64,000 nucleotides of DNA, from positions 531,001-595,000 of the forward strand of contig JAILWO010000001.1 in assembly GCA_025698895.1 (NCBI GenBank), written 5' to 3'. Made by a program: the position numbers and the translations under genes. The notes beneath the pieces were generated by a model. The model saw nothing but the letters and a program-made list of their open reading frames with translations. It was not told the origin of the DNA and did no database searches. This DNA is from Rhizobiaceae bacterium. Lineage in GTDB: Bacteria > Pseudomonadota > Alphaproteobacteria > Rhizobiales > Rhizobiaceae. Shown here in pieces: positions 56,546-64,000 of this stretch. How positions within the stretch are numbered: position 1 is the stretch's first letter; the number at the start of each line of letters is the position of its first letter.

Positions 56546-57244
56546 ATGCGGGGCGAGATACTCTATTACGATGCCGAGCGCGGCACGGGCTTCATCTCCG
56601 GCGAAGACGGCAACCGTTATGCTTTCGCCCGTGATGATCTCGGCGGCCAGCCCGATCCTGCCAAGGGATTGCGCGTCGAATTCGAGGCCGAGGGCGGCAA
56701 TGCGTACCGGCTCGCCTTTCCGGAACGCCCCTCCACCCCGGAGGAGCCATCCCCTGCGAGGCGGCCCGCGAGGGTTCCCGACGTGATCGCCTCGACGACC
56801 CACCCGACCGCTCCGGCATCACCGCCTCCGGGATCGGCTCAAACCCCCGGCCTTTACGGCTATTTCCAGCTGGCAGTATCCCAGCGCTACGCCACGTTTC
56901 GCGGACGCGCGCGCCGCAAGGAATACTGGAGCTTCGTGCTGTTTGCGGTGCTGGCCGTGTTCGTGGCCGCCATGGTTGGCGCGTTTCTCGACCTGATGCT
57001 GTTCGGCATGTCCGACGACCGGTCGATTTTTACCGGCGTACTGGGAGGCCTCGCTTGGCTGGTGCTGTTCCTGCCTGGCCTGGCGGTGACCGTTCGGCGC
57101 ATCCATGACATCGGCCTGACCGGCTGGTTCGTACTTGTCGGCCTGATACCGACCATCGGCAGCCTGATTCTGCTCGTCTTCGCGCTGATCCCCTCCCAGA
57201 AGCATGCCAACCAATGGGGGCCGGTGCCGACCGGTGCGTCCTGA
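56546..57244 (+). CDS. DUF805 membrane protein with N-terminal cold-shock-like domain
   Basis: A 232-residue two-part protein. Residues 1-60 (MRGEILYYDAERGTGFISGEDGNRYAF) resemble a small OB-fold/cold-shock domain, then a proline-rich linker (PAPRPA-type repeats) and a DUF805 domain with four helices: RYATFRGRARRKEYWSFVLF, then VRRIHDIGLTGWFVLVGLIP and SQKHANQWGP. DUF805 is common and of unknown function; the nucleic-acid-binding-like N-terminus is unusual. The ATG at 56546 follows a GAGGGAGG ribosome site; a GTG two codons earlier is possible. Confidence 0.85.
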   Translation: MRGEILYYDAERGTGFISGEDGNRYAFARDDLGGQPDPAKGLRVEFEAEGGNAYRLAFPERPSTPEEPSPARRPARVPDVIASTTHPTAPASPPPGSAQTPGLYGYFQLAVSQRYATFRGRARRKEYWSFVLFAVLAVFVAAMVGAFLDLMLFGMSDDRSIFTGVLGGLAWLVLFLPGLAVTVRRIHDIGLTGWFVLVGLIPTIGSLILLVFALIPSQKHANQWGPVPTGAS

Positions 57245-57299
57245 AGTCAGCGGAACGATCCGGGACCTCGGCGGTTGGGCTTGGAGAGGAGGCTCGACA

Positions 57300-57461
57300 A
57301 TGCGGACCGAACGTCCCCGCGAATTCAGCGGACGCGACACGAGCCAGGGCCATATCGTGCTCAGGACACCGGCTCGCAAGGCGATCTTCATCGCCGGGCT
57401 GGTCGGATTCGTCGTCCTGTCCCTGGTTCTGGCGCTTGCCGCCTGCGTCCCCACGCCGTGA
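57300..57461 (+). CDS. Small single-span membrane peptide
   Basis: A 53-residue protein with a charged N-terminus (MRTERPREFSGRDTSQGH) and one transmembrane helix (residues 27-47, KAIFIAGLVGFVVLSLVLAL). Similar short peptides occur in other rhizobial genomes; the function is unknown. GAGAGGAGG is an excellent ribosome site. The peptide ends four bases before the leuB stop on the other strand. Confidence 0.7.
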   Translation: MRTERPREFSGRDTSQGHIVLRTPARKAIFIAGLVGFVVLSLVLALAACVPTP

Positions 57462-57464
57462 TCG

Positions 57465-58574
57465 TCAGGCCGCGAGCGCCCGGTATTTCGCCACGACGGC
57501 ATCGCCCATGGCCGCCGTGCCGACCTCGGTCATGCCGGGCGACATGAGGTCGGCCGTGCGCAGCCCGTCGTCGAGGACCCCTGCGATCGCCTTCTCCAGC
57601 CGGTCTGCCTCGGCGACCATCTCGAAGGAATAGCGCAGGCACATGGCGAAGGACGCGATCATGGCGATCGGGTTGGCGATGCCCCGGCCGGCGATGTCGG
57701 GCGCGGAGCCGTGAACCGGCTCGTAGAGCGCCTTGCGCTTGCCTGAACGCGGATTCGGTGCTCCCAGCGAGGCCGAGGGCAACATGCCCAGCGACCCCGT
57801 CAGCATGGCCGCCACGTCGGAGAGCATGTCGCCGAACAGATTGTCGGTGACGATCACGTCGAACTGCTTGGGCCAGCGCACGAGTTGCATGCCGCCGGCA
57901 TCGGCCAGCATGTGGGTCAGTTCGACGTCGGAATATCGCGCCTTGTGGGTCGCGGTCACGACCTCGTTCCACAGCACGCCCGACTTCATGACATTGCGCT
58001 TTTCCATCGAGCAGACCTTGTTACTGCGCGTGCGCGCCAACTCGAAGGCGACGCCCGAAATGCGCTCGATCTCGAAGGTGTCATAGACCTGCGTGTCGAT
58101 GCCGCGCTTCTGGCCATTGCCGAGATCAATGATGTCCTTGGGCTCGCCGAAATAGACGCCACCGGTCAATTCGCGCACGATCAGGATGTCGAGCCCTTCC
58201 ACGACGTCCCGCTTGAGCGAGGAGGAATCTGCCAGCGCCGGGTAGCAGATCGCCGGCCGTAGATTGGCGAACAGTTCCATGTCCTTGCGCAGACGCAGCA
58301 GCCCGGCTTCGGGCCGCGCCTCATACGGCACGCCGTCCCATTTGGGCCCGCCGACGGCGCCGAACAGCACGGCGTCGGCCGCCATCGCCCTGGCCATGTC
58401 ATCCTCGGAGATCGCCTGTCCATGCTCGTCATAGGCCGAGCCGCCGACCAGGCCGGTCGCGGTCTCGAATCCCGCGTTCTCGTCGGCGTTCATGACAGAG
58501 ATGAGCTTTTCGACCTCCGCCATCGCCTCGGGGCCGATGCCGTCGCCGGGAAGAAGGAAGAGCGTCCTGGTCAT
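57465..58574 (-). CDS. leuB: 3-isopropylmalate dehydrogenase
   Basis: A 369-residue NAD-dependent dehydrogenase of leucine synthesis that oxidises and decarboxylates 3-isopropylmalate. Features are [19 protein letters not shown] at the start, [13 protein letters not shown], the metal site in [20 protein letters not shown] and the NAD-binding [20 protein letters not shown] start at MTRTLFLLP (58574). It lies downstream of leuD on the same strand with two unrelated genes between them. Confidence 0.96.
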   Translation of the reverse strand: MTRTLFLLPGDGIGPEAMAEVEKLISVMNADENAGFETATGLVGGSAYDEHGQAISEDDMARAMAADAVLFGAVGGPKWDGVPYEARPEAGLLRLRKDMELFANLRPAICYPALADSSSLKRDVVEGLDILIVRELTGGVYFGEPKDIIDLGNGQKRGIDTQVYDTFEIERISGVAFELARTRSNKVCSMEKRNVMKSGVLWNEVVTATHKARYSDVELTHMLADAGGMQLVRWPKQFDVIVTDNLFGDMLSDVAAMLTGSLGMLPSASLGAPNPRSGKRKALYEPVHGSAPDIAGRGIANPIAMIASFAMCLRYSFEMVAEADRLEKAIAGVLDDGLRTADLMSPGMTEVGTAAMGDAVVAKYRALAA

Positions 58575-58659
58575 GTCTGGAAATCCTGTCTGCGAAGGTC
58601 GGCGCCTTGCTATCGGGCGCAACGGCGGCGCGCAAGTGAGATGAAATCATCCGGCCGCC

Positions 58660-59958
58660 TCACCTCGCCGCCATCGCCTCCGTCTCGCGCCGCACGGCCA
58701 GCGCGGGGCTTTCCGGCAATGGGTCGACATCGTCATATGTCAGCACCGTTCCTGCCCTGACGGCGCGCTTCATTGCCACTGCGTGCGCCAGTCCGATCGG
58801 TAGCGCGCCGGTCGCGACAGAGGCCCTCGCCGGCATCAGCCGTCCCCAGACGGTCCAACCTCCTTCGCCGTCTAGCCGCTCCCCTTGTCTGAGGTCCCGT
58901 TTGGCGACGGCGACGGCGTCGCCGCGGAATTCCCGTGCCTGTCCGGTCGGTTCGGCGCGCAGCGCGGCCGACAGCACCGAGATGCCGAGCTCCAGCCCGA
59001 TCAGGTGATAGGGCTTGTACATCGCGGCAAAGCGGCCGGACGGATCGGTCGCCAGGCCATATTGGCGAAAGCAGGCGGCCGCATAGTCGTTCGGCGCCTC
59101 GATGACCACGTAGACGCCCCACCTCAGGTCGCGAAAGACCGGTCGTCCGTCGCGTTCGAGCGAGGAGACGACCTCCACCATGCCGCGCCCGTCGATCTGC
59201 CCACCCGCCTCTCGCGGGCGCAGTATCCGGGCCAGATCGTCCACCCCGCAGGGCGGGAACGTCAGCCCTGTCCCCGGCGCATCAAGCCCGCAGGCATTGG
59301 CGATCGCGGCCATTTCGATGGCCGACTTGGTCCCGTCGAGAAAGGAGTTGAACATCTGGCTGTTCATGCCGGCCGCGCGCGCCTCGTCCGGCGTCAGCCC
59401 ATAATGAACCCACACCGTGTCGGGCGTGACCGAATGATAGTCCGGCAGGTACTTGGTGCCCTTGCCTGCCGCCTGCACGATGAAGCCGGCGGCACGCGCC
59501 CAGTCGACCATCTCGGCCACCAGCGCCGGTTGGTCGCCATAGGCCATCGAATAGACGGTTCCGGCGGAACGCGCGCGTTTCGCCAGCGCTGGCCCGGCCA
59601 GCACGTCGGCCTCGACATTGACCATGACTATATGCTTGCCGGCCTCGATGGATGCCAGCGCATGGTTCACGCCCGCCGCCGGCGCCCCGGTCGCGTCGAT
59701 CACGACATCGACCTCATCGTCCCGGGCAAGGTCGCGCCCGTCTTCGACAAAGCGTGTCGCGGCAATCCGCTCCTCGGCCCAGCCGACCGAGAGGCAGGCG
59801 GCCTTCGCCCGATCGGGCGAGAGATCGGCGATGACGGAAACCTCCAGCCCTGGCGTCGAGGGGACCTGCGACAGGAACATGGACCCGAACTTGCCGGCCC
59901 CGATCAGCCCCGCTCGCACCGGCCTGTCGCGCGCCTGCAGGAGGGCGAACAGGTTCAT
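58660..59958 (-). CDS. Gfo/Idh-type NAD-binding oxidoreductase with C-terminal SAF domain
   Basis: A 432-residue protein. The N-terminal third is a Rossmann fold of the Gfo/Idh or homoserine-dehydrogenase-like kind (VRAGLIGAGKFGSMFLSQV, VDVVIDATGAPAAGVNHALA, GKHIVMVNVEADVLAGPAL). The last 70 residues look like a SAF (antifreeze-like) domain (LMPARASVATGALPIGLAHA...KRAVRAGTVLTYDDV). Proteins of this layout are found in rhizobia beside sugar-acid pathways; the substrate is not known. It overlaps the RidA gene by four bases and sits between leuD and leuB, so it is probably in the same transcript. Confidence 0.78.
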   Translation of the reverse strand: MNLFALLQARDRPVRAGLIGAGKFGSMFLSQVPSTPGLEVSVIADLSPDRAKAACLSVGWAEERIAATRFVEDGRDLARDDEVDVVIDATGAPAAGVNHALASIEAGKHIVMVNVEADVLAGPALAKRARSAGTVYSMAYGDQPALVAEMVDWARAAGFIVQAAGKGTKYLPDYHSVTPDTVWVHYGLTPDEARAAGMNSQMFNSFLDGTKSAIEMAAIANACGLDAPGTGLTFPPCGVDDLARILRPREAGGQIDGRGMVEVVSSLERDGRPVFRDLRWGVYVVIEAPNDYAAACFRQYGLATDPSGRFAAMYKPYHLIGLELGISVLSAALRAEPTGQAREFRGDAVAVAKRDLRQGERLDGEGGWTVWGRLMPARASVATGALPIGLAHAVAMKRAVRAGTVLTYDDVDPLPESPALAVRRETEAMAAR

Positions 59959-60353
59959 GGCCGCTGCGGGCCCGGATGGCGCAGCGCCGTCGCCTCGATC
60001 TCGATCTTCATCTCCGGCCGCAAAAGCGCGCTCACCACGGTCGTGTTCGCCGGGCGCACATGCCCGAACACATCTCGCAGCGCCTGGCCGATGGCGGGAT
60101 GATCGGCCGCGTCCGTCAGGTAGACGACGGTCCGCACGACATCACCCATGCCGAACCCGGCTTCGCGCAGCGCATTGCCGATTGTCGCGAGCGCGTTCCG
60201 CGCCTGCTCGCCGACATCCTCGGGCATCGACATCGTCGTGTAGTCGTATCCGGTCGTGCCGGCCACGAAACACCAGTCTCCCTGCACGACGGCGCGGCTA
60301 TAAGCGTAGTCGGCCTCGAATGGCGAGCCGGTGGAGATCAGGCGGCGGGTCAT
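59955..60353 (-). CDS. RidA/YjgF family protein
   Basis: A 132-residue trimeric RidA-type deaminase. Family motifs: LISTGSPFEADYAYSRAVVQ, then FVAGTTGYDYTTMSMPEDVG, the middle DVVRTVVYLTDAADHPA and a C-terminal RPANTTVVSALLRPEMKIEIEA, where the arginine and glutamate of the active site lie. RidA hydrolyses reactive enamine and imine intermediates from PLP enzymes. The ATG of the downstream oxidoreductase overlaps its stop. Its partnership with that oxidoreductase suggests a shared substrate. Confidence 0.88.
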   Translation of the reverse strand: MTRRLISTGSPFEADYAYSRAVVQGDWCFVAGTTGYDYTTMSMPEDVGEQARNALATIGNALREAGFGMGDVVRTVVYLTDAADHPAIGQALRDVFGHVRPANTTVVSALLRPEMKIEIEATALRHPGPQRP

Positions 60354-60371
60354 TGACGGTACAGGAGTCTG

Positions 60372-60977
60372 TCAGGCCCAGGGGCGGTTTTCAGCCAGCC
60401 TGCTTTCATAGGCCGCGATCGCCGGCGCCTTCTCCATGGTCAGCCCGATATCGTCGAGGCCGTTCAGCAGGCAGTGCCGCTTGAATTCATCGAGATTGAA
60501 CCTGATGACGCCACCATCAGGCCCGTGGATTTCCTTGGCCTCGAGGTCGACGGTCAGTGTCGCGTTCGAGCCGCGCTCGGCGTCGTCCATGAGCTTGTCG
60601 AGCTCCTCGGGGCTGACGACAATCGGCAGGATGCCGTTCTTGAAGCAGTTGTTGTAGAAGATGTCGGCGAAGCTGGTGGAGATCACGCAGCGAATGCCGA
60701 AGTCGAGCAGCGCCCATGGCGCGTGCTCGCGGCTCGACCCGCAGCCGAAATTGTCGCCGGCGACGAGAATGCTTGCATTACGATAGGCGGGCTTGTTGAG
60801 CACGAAGTCGGGAATCTCCGAACCGTCCTCATTGTACCGCATCTCCGAGAACAGCCCCTTGCCCAGTCCGGTGCGCTTGATCGTCTTGAGGTAGTCCTTG
60901 GGAATGATCATGTCGGTGTCGACATTCACGATGGGCAGCGGTGCTGCGACCCCGGTCAGCTGGGTGAATTTCTCCAT
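60372..60977 (-). CDS. leuD: 3-isopropylmalate dehydratase small subunit
   Basis: A 201-residue small subunit of isopropylmalate isomerase, which with LeuC forms the [4Fe-4S] enzyme of leucine synthesis. The sequence is canonical: [56 protein letters not shown] and [18 protein letters not shown]. leuC is not in the window. The RidA gene begins 19 bases after its stop. The MFS transporter gene upstream lies on the same strand. Confidence 0.96.
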   Translation of the reverse strand: MEKFTQLTGVAAPLPIVNVDTDMIIPKDYLKTIKRTGLGKGLFSEMRYNEDGSEIPDFVLNKPAYRNASILVAGDNFGCGSSREHAPWALLDFGIRCVISTSFADIFYNNCFKNGILPIVVSPEELDKLMDDAERGSNATLTVDLEAKEIHGPDGGVIRFNLDEFKRHCLLNGLDDIGLTMEKAPAIAAYESRLAENRPWA

Positions 60978-61055
60978 GGCCTCATTCCGTCATGCATGGT
61001 CTCGCGAGTGGCTTTATACGAGCCGGCCCGCGAATCAAAGCGCCGAACGCGAGCC

Positions 61056-62375
61056 TCAGGACATGGTCGTGTCTTCCTGGGGCGCGGAAGGATCGGCCAC
61101 ATCGACCGCTTCCATCGGATCCACGCCATCTTCCGTATCGACGATGTCGGCGCGCGGATCGAGCAGCGTCGCCTGCGGGGTCGCCGCCCGCTCGGACGGC
61201 ATGGTCTTGAAGGCTTCCTTTGCCTCTTCCGGTACGGCCGCGCGCTGGGAGATGCGGTAGAGCGTGTAACCAGCCAGCCCGAGATGGGCGATCGCGGTCG
61301 CAAGAAAGATCGACTCCGGCCTCATCCGCTCCATCAGCGCGGCCGCCAACATCGGACCGACCATGGTGCCGAACCCGTAGAGCAGGAGCAGCCCGCCTGA
61401 AATCTTGACGAAGTCCTCGGCGCTGGCGTGGTCGTTGGCATGCGCGACCACCAGCGAATAGAGCGTGTAGGCCAGCGCGCCATAGGCCGCGGTCAGAACC
61501 AGGATGATGGTCGCGCTGCGAGGCGCGATCATGAATATGGCGAGCCCGATTACGGCTGGAATGGCGGATGCGCCGATCACGACGTGACGCCGGTCCGTCC
61601 TGTCAGACACCCGGCCGATAGGCAGTTGAAGGGCAGCGCCCGTCACCACGACGAGGCTCATCATCACCGCGATCTGCGCCGTCGTGATACCGATCTCGGC
61701 GCCATAGACCGGGCCAAGCGTGCCCCAGGCCCCGTTGGCCATCCCAATCAGGATGCAGCCGGCGAACGCCACCGGGGATGTCGTGTAGAGGCCTTTCAGG
61801 TCGAGCGACACTTCAGCCAGCGGCTGGGGCGTCGCGGCCGATGAAATGGCGGTCGGGATGAGCGAGAAGCAGAACAGTATCCCGGCGACCATGAACAGCG
61901 ACTGGGTCGACACGTCGCCGAAACCGACCGCCAACTGCCCTGCGGTGATCGCGGCGTAGGTCACCATCATGTAGAGGCCGAAGACCGTGCCCCGGTTCTC
62001 GTTGGTGGATTTCTCGTTGAGCCAACTCTCGATAACCATGAAGGCGCCGGCCATCATGAAGCCGGTCGCCGCGCGAAGCACGATCCAGAACAGAGGGTCG
62101 ATCAGCAGCCCCGACAGGAGCGCGATGATCGCGGCAGCCGCGGTGAAAGCGCCGAAGGAGCGCACATGCCCGACCTTGCGCACCAGTCTCGGCGCGAACC
62201 AGCACCCGGCGATGAAGCCTGCCGCCCAGGCGGTGCCGAGCAAGCCGAGAGAGGTGGTGGAAAACCCCTCCTCCTGCCCGCGCAGCGGCAGAAGCAGCCC
62301 GTGCAGGCCAGATCCGGCCAGGAGGAAGGCCGTGCCGCGCAGAAGCGAGAAGATGGGGCGGAAGCTGGCGAACAT
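61056..62375 (-). CDS. MFS transporter
   Basis: A 439-residue permease with 12 helices of the major facilitator superfamily. The loop between helices 2 and 3 reads WFAPRLVRKVGHVRSFGAFT, and the second half carries LQLPIGRVSDRTDRRHVVIG, the family motif. The last 55 residues are cytoplasmic and acidic (DIVDTEDGVDPMEAVDVAD). The start is MFASFRPIF (62375). The group (YcaD-like) is annotated for export of small molecules, with no substrate known. It lies upstream of leuD, 78 bases away. Confidence 0.85.
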   Translation of the reverse strand: MFASFRPIFSLLRGTAFLLAGSGLHGLLLPLRGQEEGFSTTSLGLLGTAWAAGFIAGCWFAPRLVRKVGHVRSFGAFTAAAAIIALLSGLLIDPLFWIVLRAATGFMMAGAFMVIESWLNEKSTNENRGTVFGLYMMVTYAAITAGQLAVGFGDVSTQSLFMVAGILFCFSLIPTAISSAATPQPLAEVSLDLKGLYTTSPVAFAGCILIGMANGAWGTLGPVYGAEIGITTAQIAVMMSLVVVTGAALQLPIGRVSDRTDRRHVVIGASAIPAVIGLAIFMIAPRSATIILVLTAAYGALAYTLYSLVVAHANDHASAEDFVKISGGLLLLYGFGTMVGPMLAAALMERMRPESIFLATAIAHLGLAGYTLYRISQRAAVPEEAKEAFKTMPSERAATPQATLLDPRADIVDTEDGVDPMEAVDVADPSAPQEDTTMS

Positions 62376-62463
62376 CAGGTCCGGAACGGTTGAACAAACA
62401 CACACACCGCGCCGCGATTCGCCCCGCGACGTCAGCGCACAAAAACAGGCTGGGCGTCGGCGA

Positions 62464-62655
62464 TCAACGCCTGAAAATGGAATCGGCGGTCTGACGGCTC
62501 TTCGATTTGGCGGCCTTTTCGCCTTCCAACCTCGAAATCTCGGACTTGAGCAACTTGATGCGCTCTTCCAGATCGTCCACCGAAAGCGTCGCCAGGCTCT
62601 GGCCAATCGTATGGCTCGGAACCTTCTTGACCGGTTCGTCGTCGAATATGCCCAT
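62464..62655 (-). CDS. DUF1192 family protein
   Basis: A 63-residue protein with the DUF1192 pattern: MGIFDDEPVKKVPSHTIGQS, then LSVDDLEERIKLLKSEISRLEGE, which is a short coiled coil, and a basic tail ending FRR. It is conserved in rhizobia and its function is unknown. The start at 62655 is supported by GGAGGAG directly upstream; earlier ATG codons would bury it. It is downstream of the divergent quinone oxidoreductase promoter. Confidence 0.85.
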   Translation of the reverse strand: MGIFDDEPVKKVPSHTIGQSLATLSVDDLEERIKLLKSEISRLEGEKAAKSKSRQTADSIFRR

Positions 62656-62751
62656 CGGCTCCTCCATGTATGCGGCCGTGATCACATTTGCATATTGGCC
62701 GCGACACGCTATCCCGAATGCGAACCGATGGGACGAGGATGAGGTAATTCC

Positions 62752-63762
62752 ATGACGAAGCGCGCATCACTGCCCGAAATGATGACGGCGATCGCGATCA
62801 CCGAGCCGGGCGGACCGATGGTGCTCAAGCCCGAGCGGCGTCCGGTTCCGGTGCCGAAAGCCGGCGAAATCCTGATCAAGGTGCGCGCCGCCGGCGTCAA
62901 CCGTCCGGATGTCTCGCAGCGACAGGGCGCCTATCCGCCGCCGCCGGGAGCGTCCGACCTGCCGGGCCTGGAAGTAGCCGGCGAGGTTGTCGGTCTCGGC
63001 GACGGCGTGGAGCGCTGGCGCGAAAACGATATCGTCACGGCCCTGGCACCAGGCGGCGGATATGCCGAATATTGCGTCGTTCCCGGTTCGAACGCGCTGC
63101 CGGTTCCGCACGGCTTCACCTTCACCGAAGCCGCCGCCATTCCGGAGACCTTCTTTACCGTGTGGCACAACGTCTTCGAGCGCGGCGCGCTGAAGCCTGG
63201 CGAGACTTTGCTTGTGCATGGCGGCTCGTCCGGCATTGGCACGACCGCGATTCAACTCGCGGCCGCCCTTGGCTCGACCGTCATCGCCACAGCCGGGTCG
63301 GCCGAAAAATGCGCCGCCTGCGCCGGGCTCGGCGCGATAAGGACGATCAACTACCGCGAGGAGGACTACGTCGCCGCCGTGAAGGAAGAGACCGGCGGCA
63401 AGGGCGCCGACGTGATTCTCGACATGGTCGGCGGCGACTATATCGGCCGCAACTACGACGCCGCCGCCGTCGACGGCCGGATCGTTCAAATCGCCTTCCT
63501 GAAGGGCGCCAGAGCCGAGACCGATTTCACCAAGCTGATGGTCAAGCGCCTCACCCATACCGGTTCGACGCTGAGACCGCGCACGGTCGAGTTCAAGGCG
63601 CATATCGCCGCCCAACTGGAACGGAAGGTCTGGCCGCTGCTGGCGGAGCGGCGCGTCGCGCCGGTCATGGACATGATCTATCCGCTGAAGGAGGTGTGGC
63701 GCGCGCATGAGCGGATGGAGGAAGGCGACCACGTCGGCAAGATCGTGCTTGACGTCGCCTGA
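62752..63762 (+). CDS. NAD(P)H quinone oxidoreductase, PIG3/zinc-free MDR type
   Basis: A 336-residue medium-chain dehydrogenase without zinc ligands. The N-terminal catalytic domain has IKVRAAGVNRPDVSQRQGAY and the NADPH domain LLVHGGSSGIGTTAIQLAAA, with RGALKPGE before it, the family's hallmark sequence. It closes with MDMIYPLKEVWRAHERMEEG. It reduces quinones or enones. It starts at 62752 with GAGG upstream and is divergent from DUF1192. Confidence 0.9.
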   Translation: MTKRASLPEMMTAIAITEPGGPMVLKPERRPVPVPKAGEILIKVRAAGVNRPDVSQRQGAYPPPPGASDLPGLEVAGEVVGLGDGVERWRENDIVTALAPGGGYAEYCVVPGSNALPVPHGFTFTEAAAIPETFFTVWHNVFERGALKPGETLLVHGGSSGIGTTAIQLAAALGSTVIATAGSAEKCAACAGLGAIRTINYREEDYVAAVKEETGGKGADVILDMVGGDYIGRNYDAAAVDGRIVQIAFLKGARAETDFTKLMVKRLTHTGSTLRPRTVEFKAHIAAQLERKVWPLLAERRVAPVMDMIYPLKEVWRAHERMEEGDHVGKIVLDVA

Positions 63763-63906
63763 CACGCCACCCGCGAACAGAACGACAGCGGATTCCTCCT
63801 TGGACTGGGCATTCTGTAGAGAGATTCTCTGACGAGACCCCCTCGCTTGGTCTCGGTCTCTACGGCGCGACGTTAGATTCGGGACATCAAGAAGCGAGGT
63901 CCAGCC

Positions 63907-64000
63907 ATGTCAGCGCATTTCGCCCGTTCAGACCGTCACGCCGCCCTCGATCGCCTGTCCGACAAGCGTCTGTTGCGCGAACAGGCTTATCTGGACGGTC
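63907..64000 (+). CDS. gabD: Aldehyde dehydrogenase, start (gabD-like succinate-semialdehyde dehydrogenase)
   Basis: Only the first 31 codons are in the window: MSAHFARSDRHAALDRLSDK, then RLLREQAYLDG. The last stretch is the typical N-terminus of GabD-type NAD(P)-dependent succinate-semialdehyde dehydrogenases, and an AGG ribosome site lies before the ATG. The rest, including the catalytic cysteine, is outside. It might instead be another aldehyde dehydrogenase of that superfamily. The 144 bases before it, after the quinone oxidoreductase, hold a GAGACC/GGTCTC stem without a T-run and no gene. Confidence 0.65.
   Translation, partial: MSAHFARSDRHAALDRLSDKRLLREQAYLDG

Overview
The window is a GC-rich chromosomal segment of an alphaproteobacterium, most likely order Hyphomicrobiales (Rhizobiales) and probably Phyllobacteriaceae-like. 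The evidence is the gene content: an Usg protein, DUF2794, an RcdA/DUF1465 protein with a TTAA-N7-TTAA (CtrA-type) box, RpoH with its RpoH box, a leuS-lptE overlap, a RibB with a cysteine-less GTP cyclohydrolase II-like tail, a DUF1192 protein, and a Bax-inhibitor gene with a structured leader. Almost all of it is ordinary chromosomal housekeeping sequence. No prophage, integrative element, CRISPR array or multi-gene defence island is visible.

Layout. 1-6.4 kb: end of a fructose-6-phosphate aldolase gene, a PlsC-type acyltransferase, lptE-leuS, a YggS-type PLP protein, a Phd/PIN toxin-antitoxin pair and usg. 6.5-12.2 kb: acs, a LysE exporter, an AhpD-like protein preceded by a structured RNA with a strong terminator, DUF2794, a GNAT enzyme and a Bax-inhibitor-1 membrane protein. 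12.2-16.1 kb: a hydroxyproline catabolic operon (deaminase, D-hydroxyproline dehydrogenase, epimerase) divergent from a GntR regulator, with a palindromic operator between them. 16.1-20.4 kb: rpoH, an RluA-type pseudouridine synthase, tRNA-Glu(CTC) and csbD behind an EcfG-like promoter. 20.5-25.4 kb: a six-PAS hybrid histidine kinase and the RcdA homologue. 25.5-34 kb: a small haem-copper-oxidase-like membrane protein, an acyl-CoA synthetase, OpgC-like and TauE-like membrane proteins, a ThiE-like protein, Sel1 and TPR proteins, and der. 34-41 kb: HAD phosphatase, ribB, aroC, efp, suhB and a MotA/OmpA-type pair, with three related inverted repeats between genes.

41-48.5 kb: DUF1304, an FAD dehydrogenase, an M20 peptidase, an IS110-family element inserted beside a palindromic repeat, an MsbA-like ABC exporter and rpmE. 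48.2-54 kb: SelW-like and YebC proteins, an MBL-fold protein, TerC, YmdB and 5-formyl-THF cyclo-ligase with a candidate 6S RNA, then two paralogous small secreted proteins sharing an upstream sequence. 54-64 kb: a MoxR ATPase without its usual VWA partner, several DUF proteins, the leu genes (leuB and leuD separated by a SAF-domain oxidoreductase and a RidA protein), an MFS transporter, a quinone oxidoreductase and the start of a gabD-like gene.

The most interesting signals are the IS110 element, whose upstream non-coding end folds as a candidate bridge RNA with a loop heptamer matching the insertion site; the structured RNA upstream of the AhpD-like gene; the paralogous secreted-peptide pair; and a possible small RNA or mini-ORF between two hairpins next to a CtrA-like site at 25.5-25.7 kb. 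All family assignments were made by eye from translated sequence. No database search was possible.
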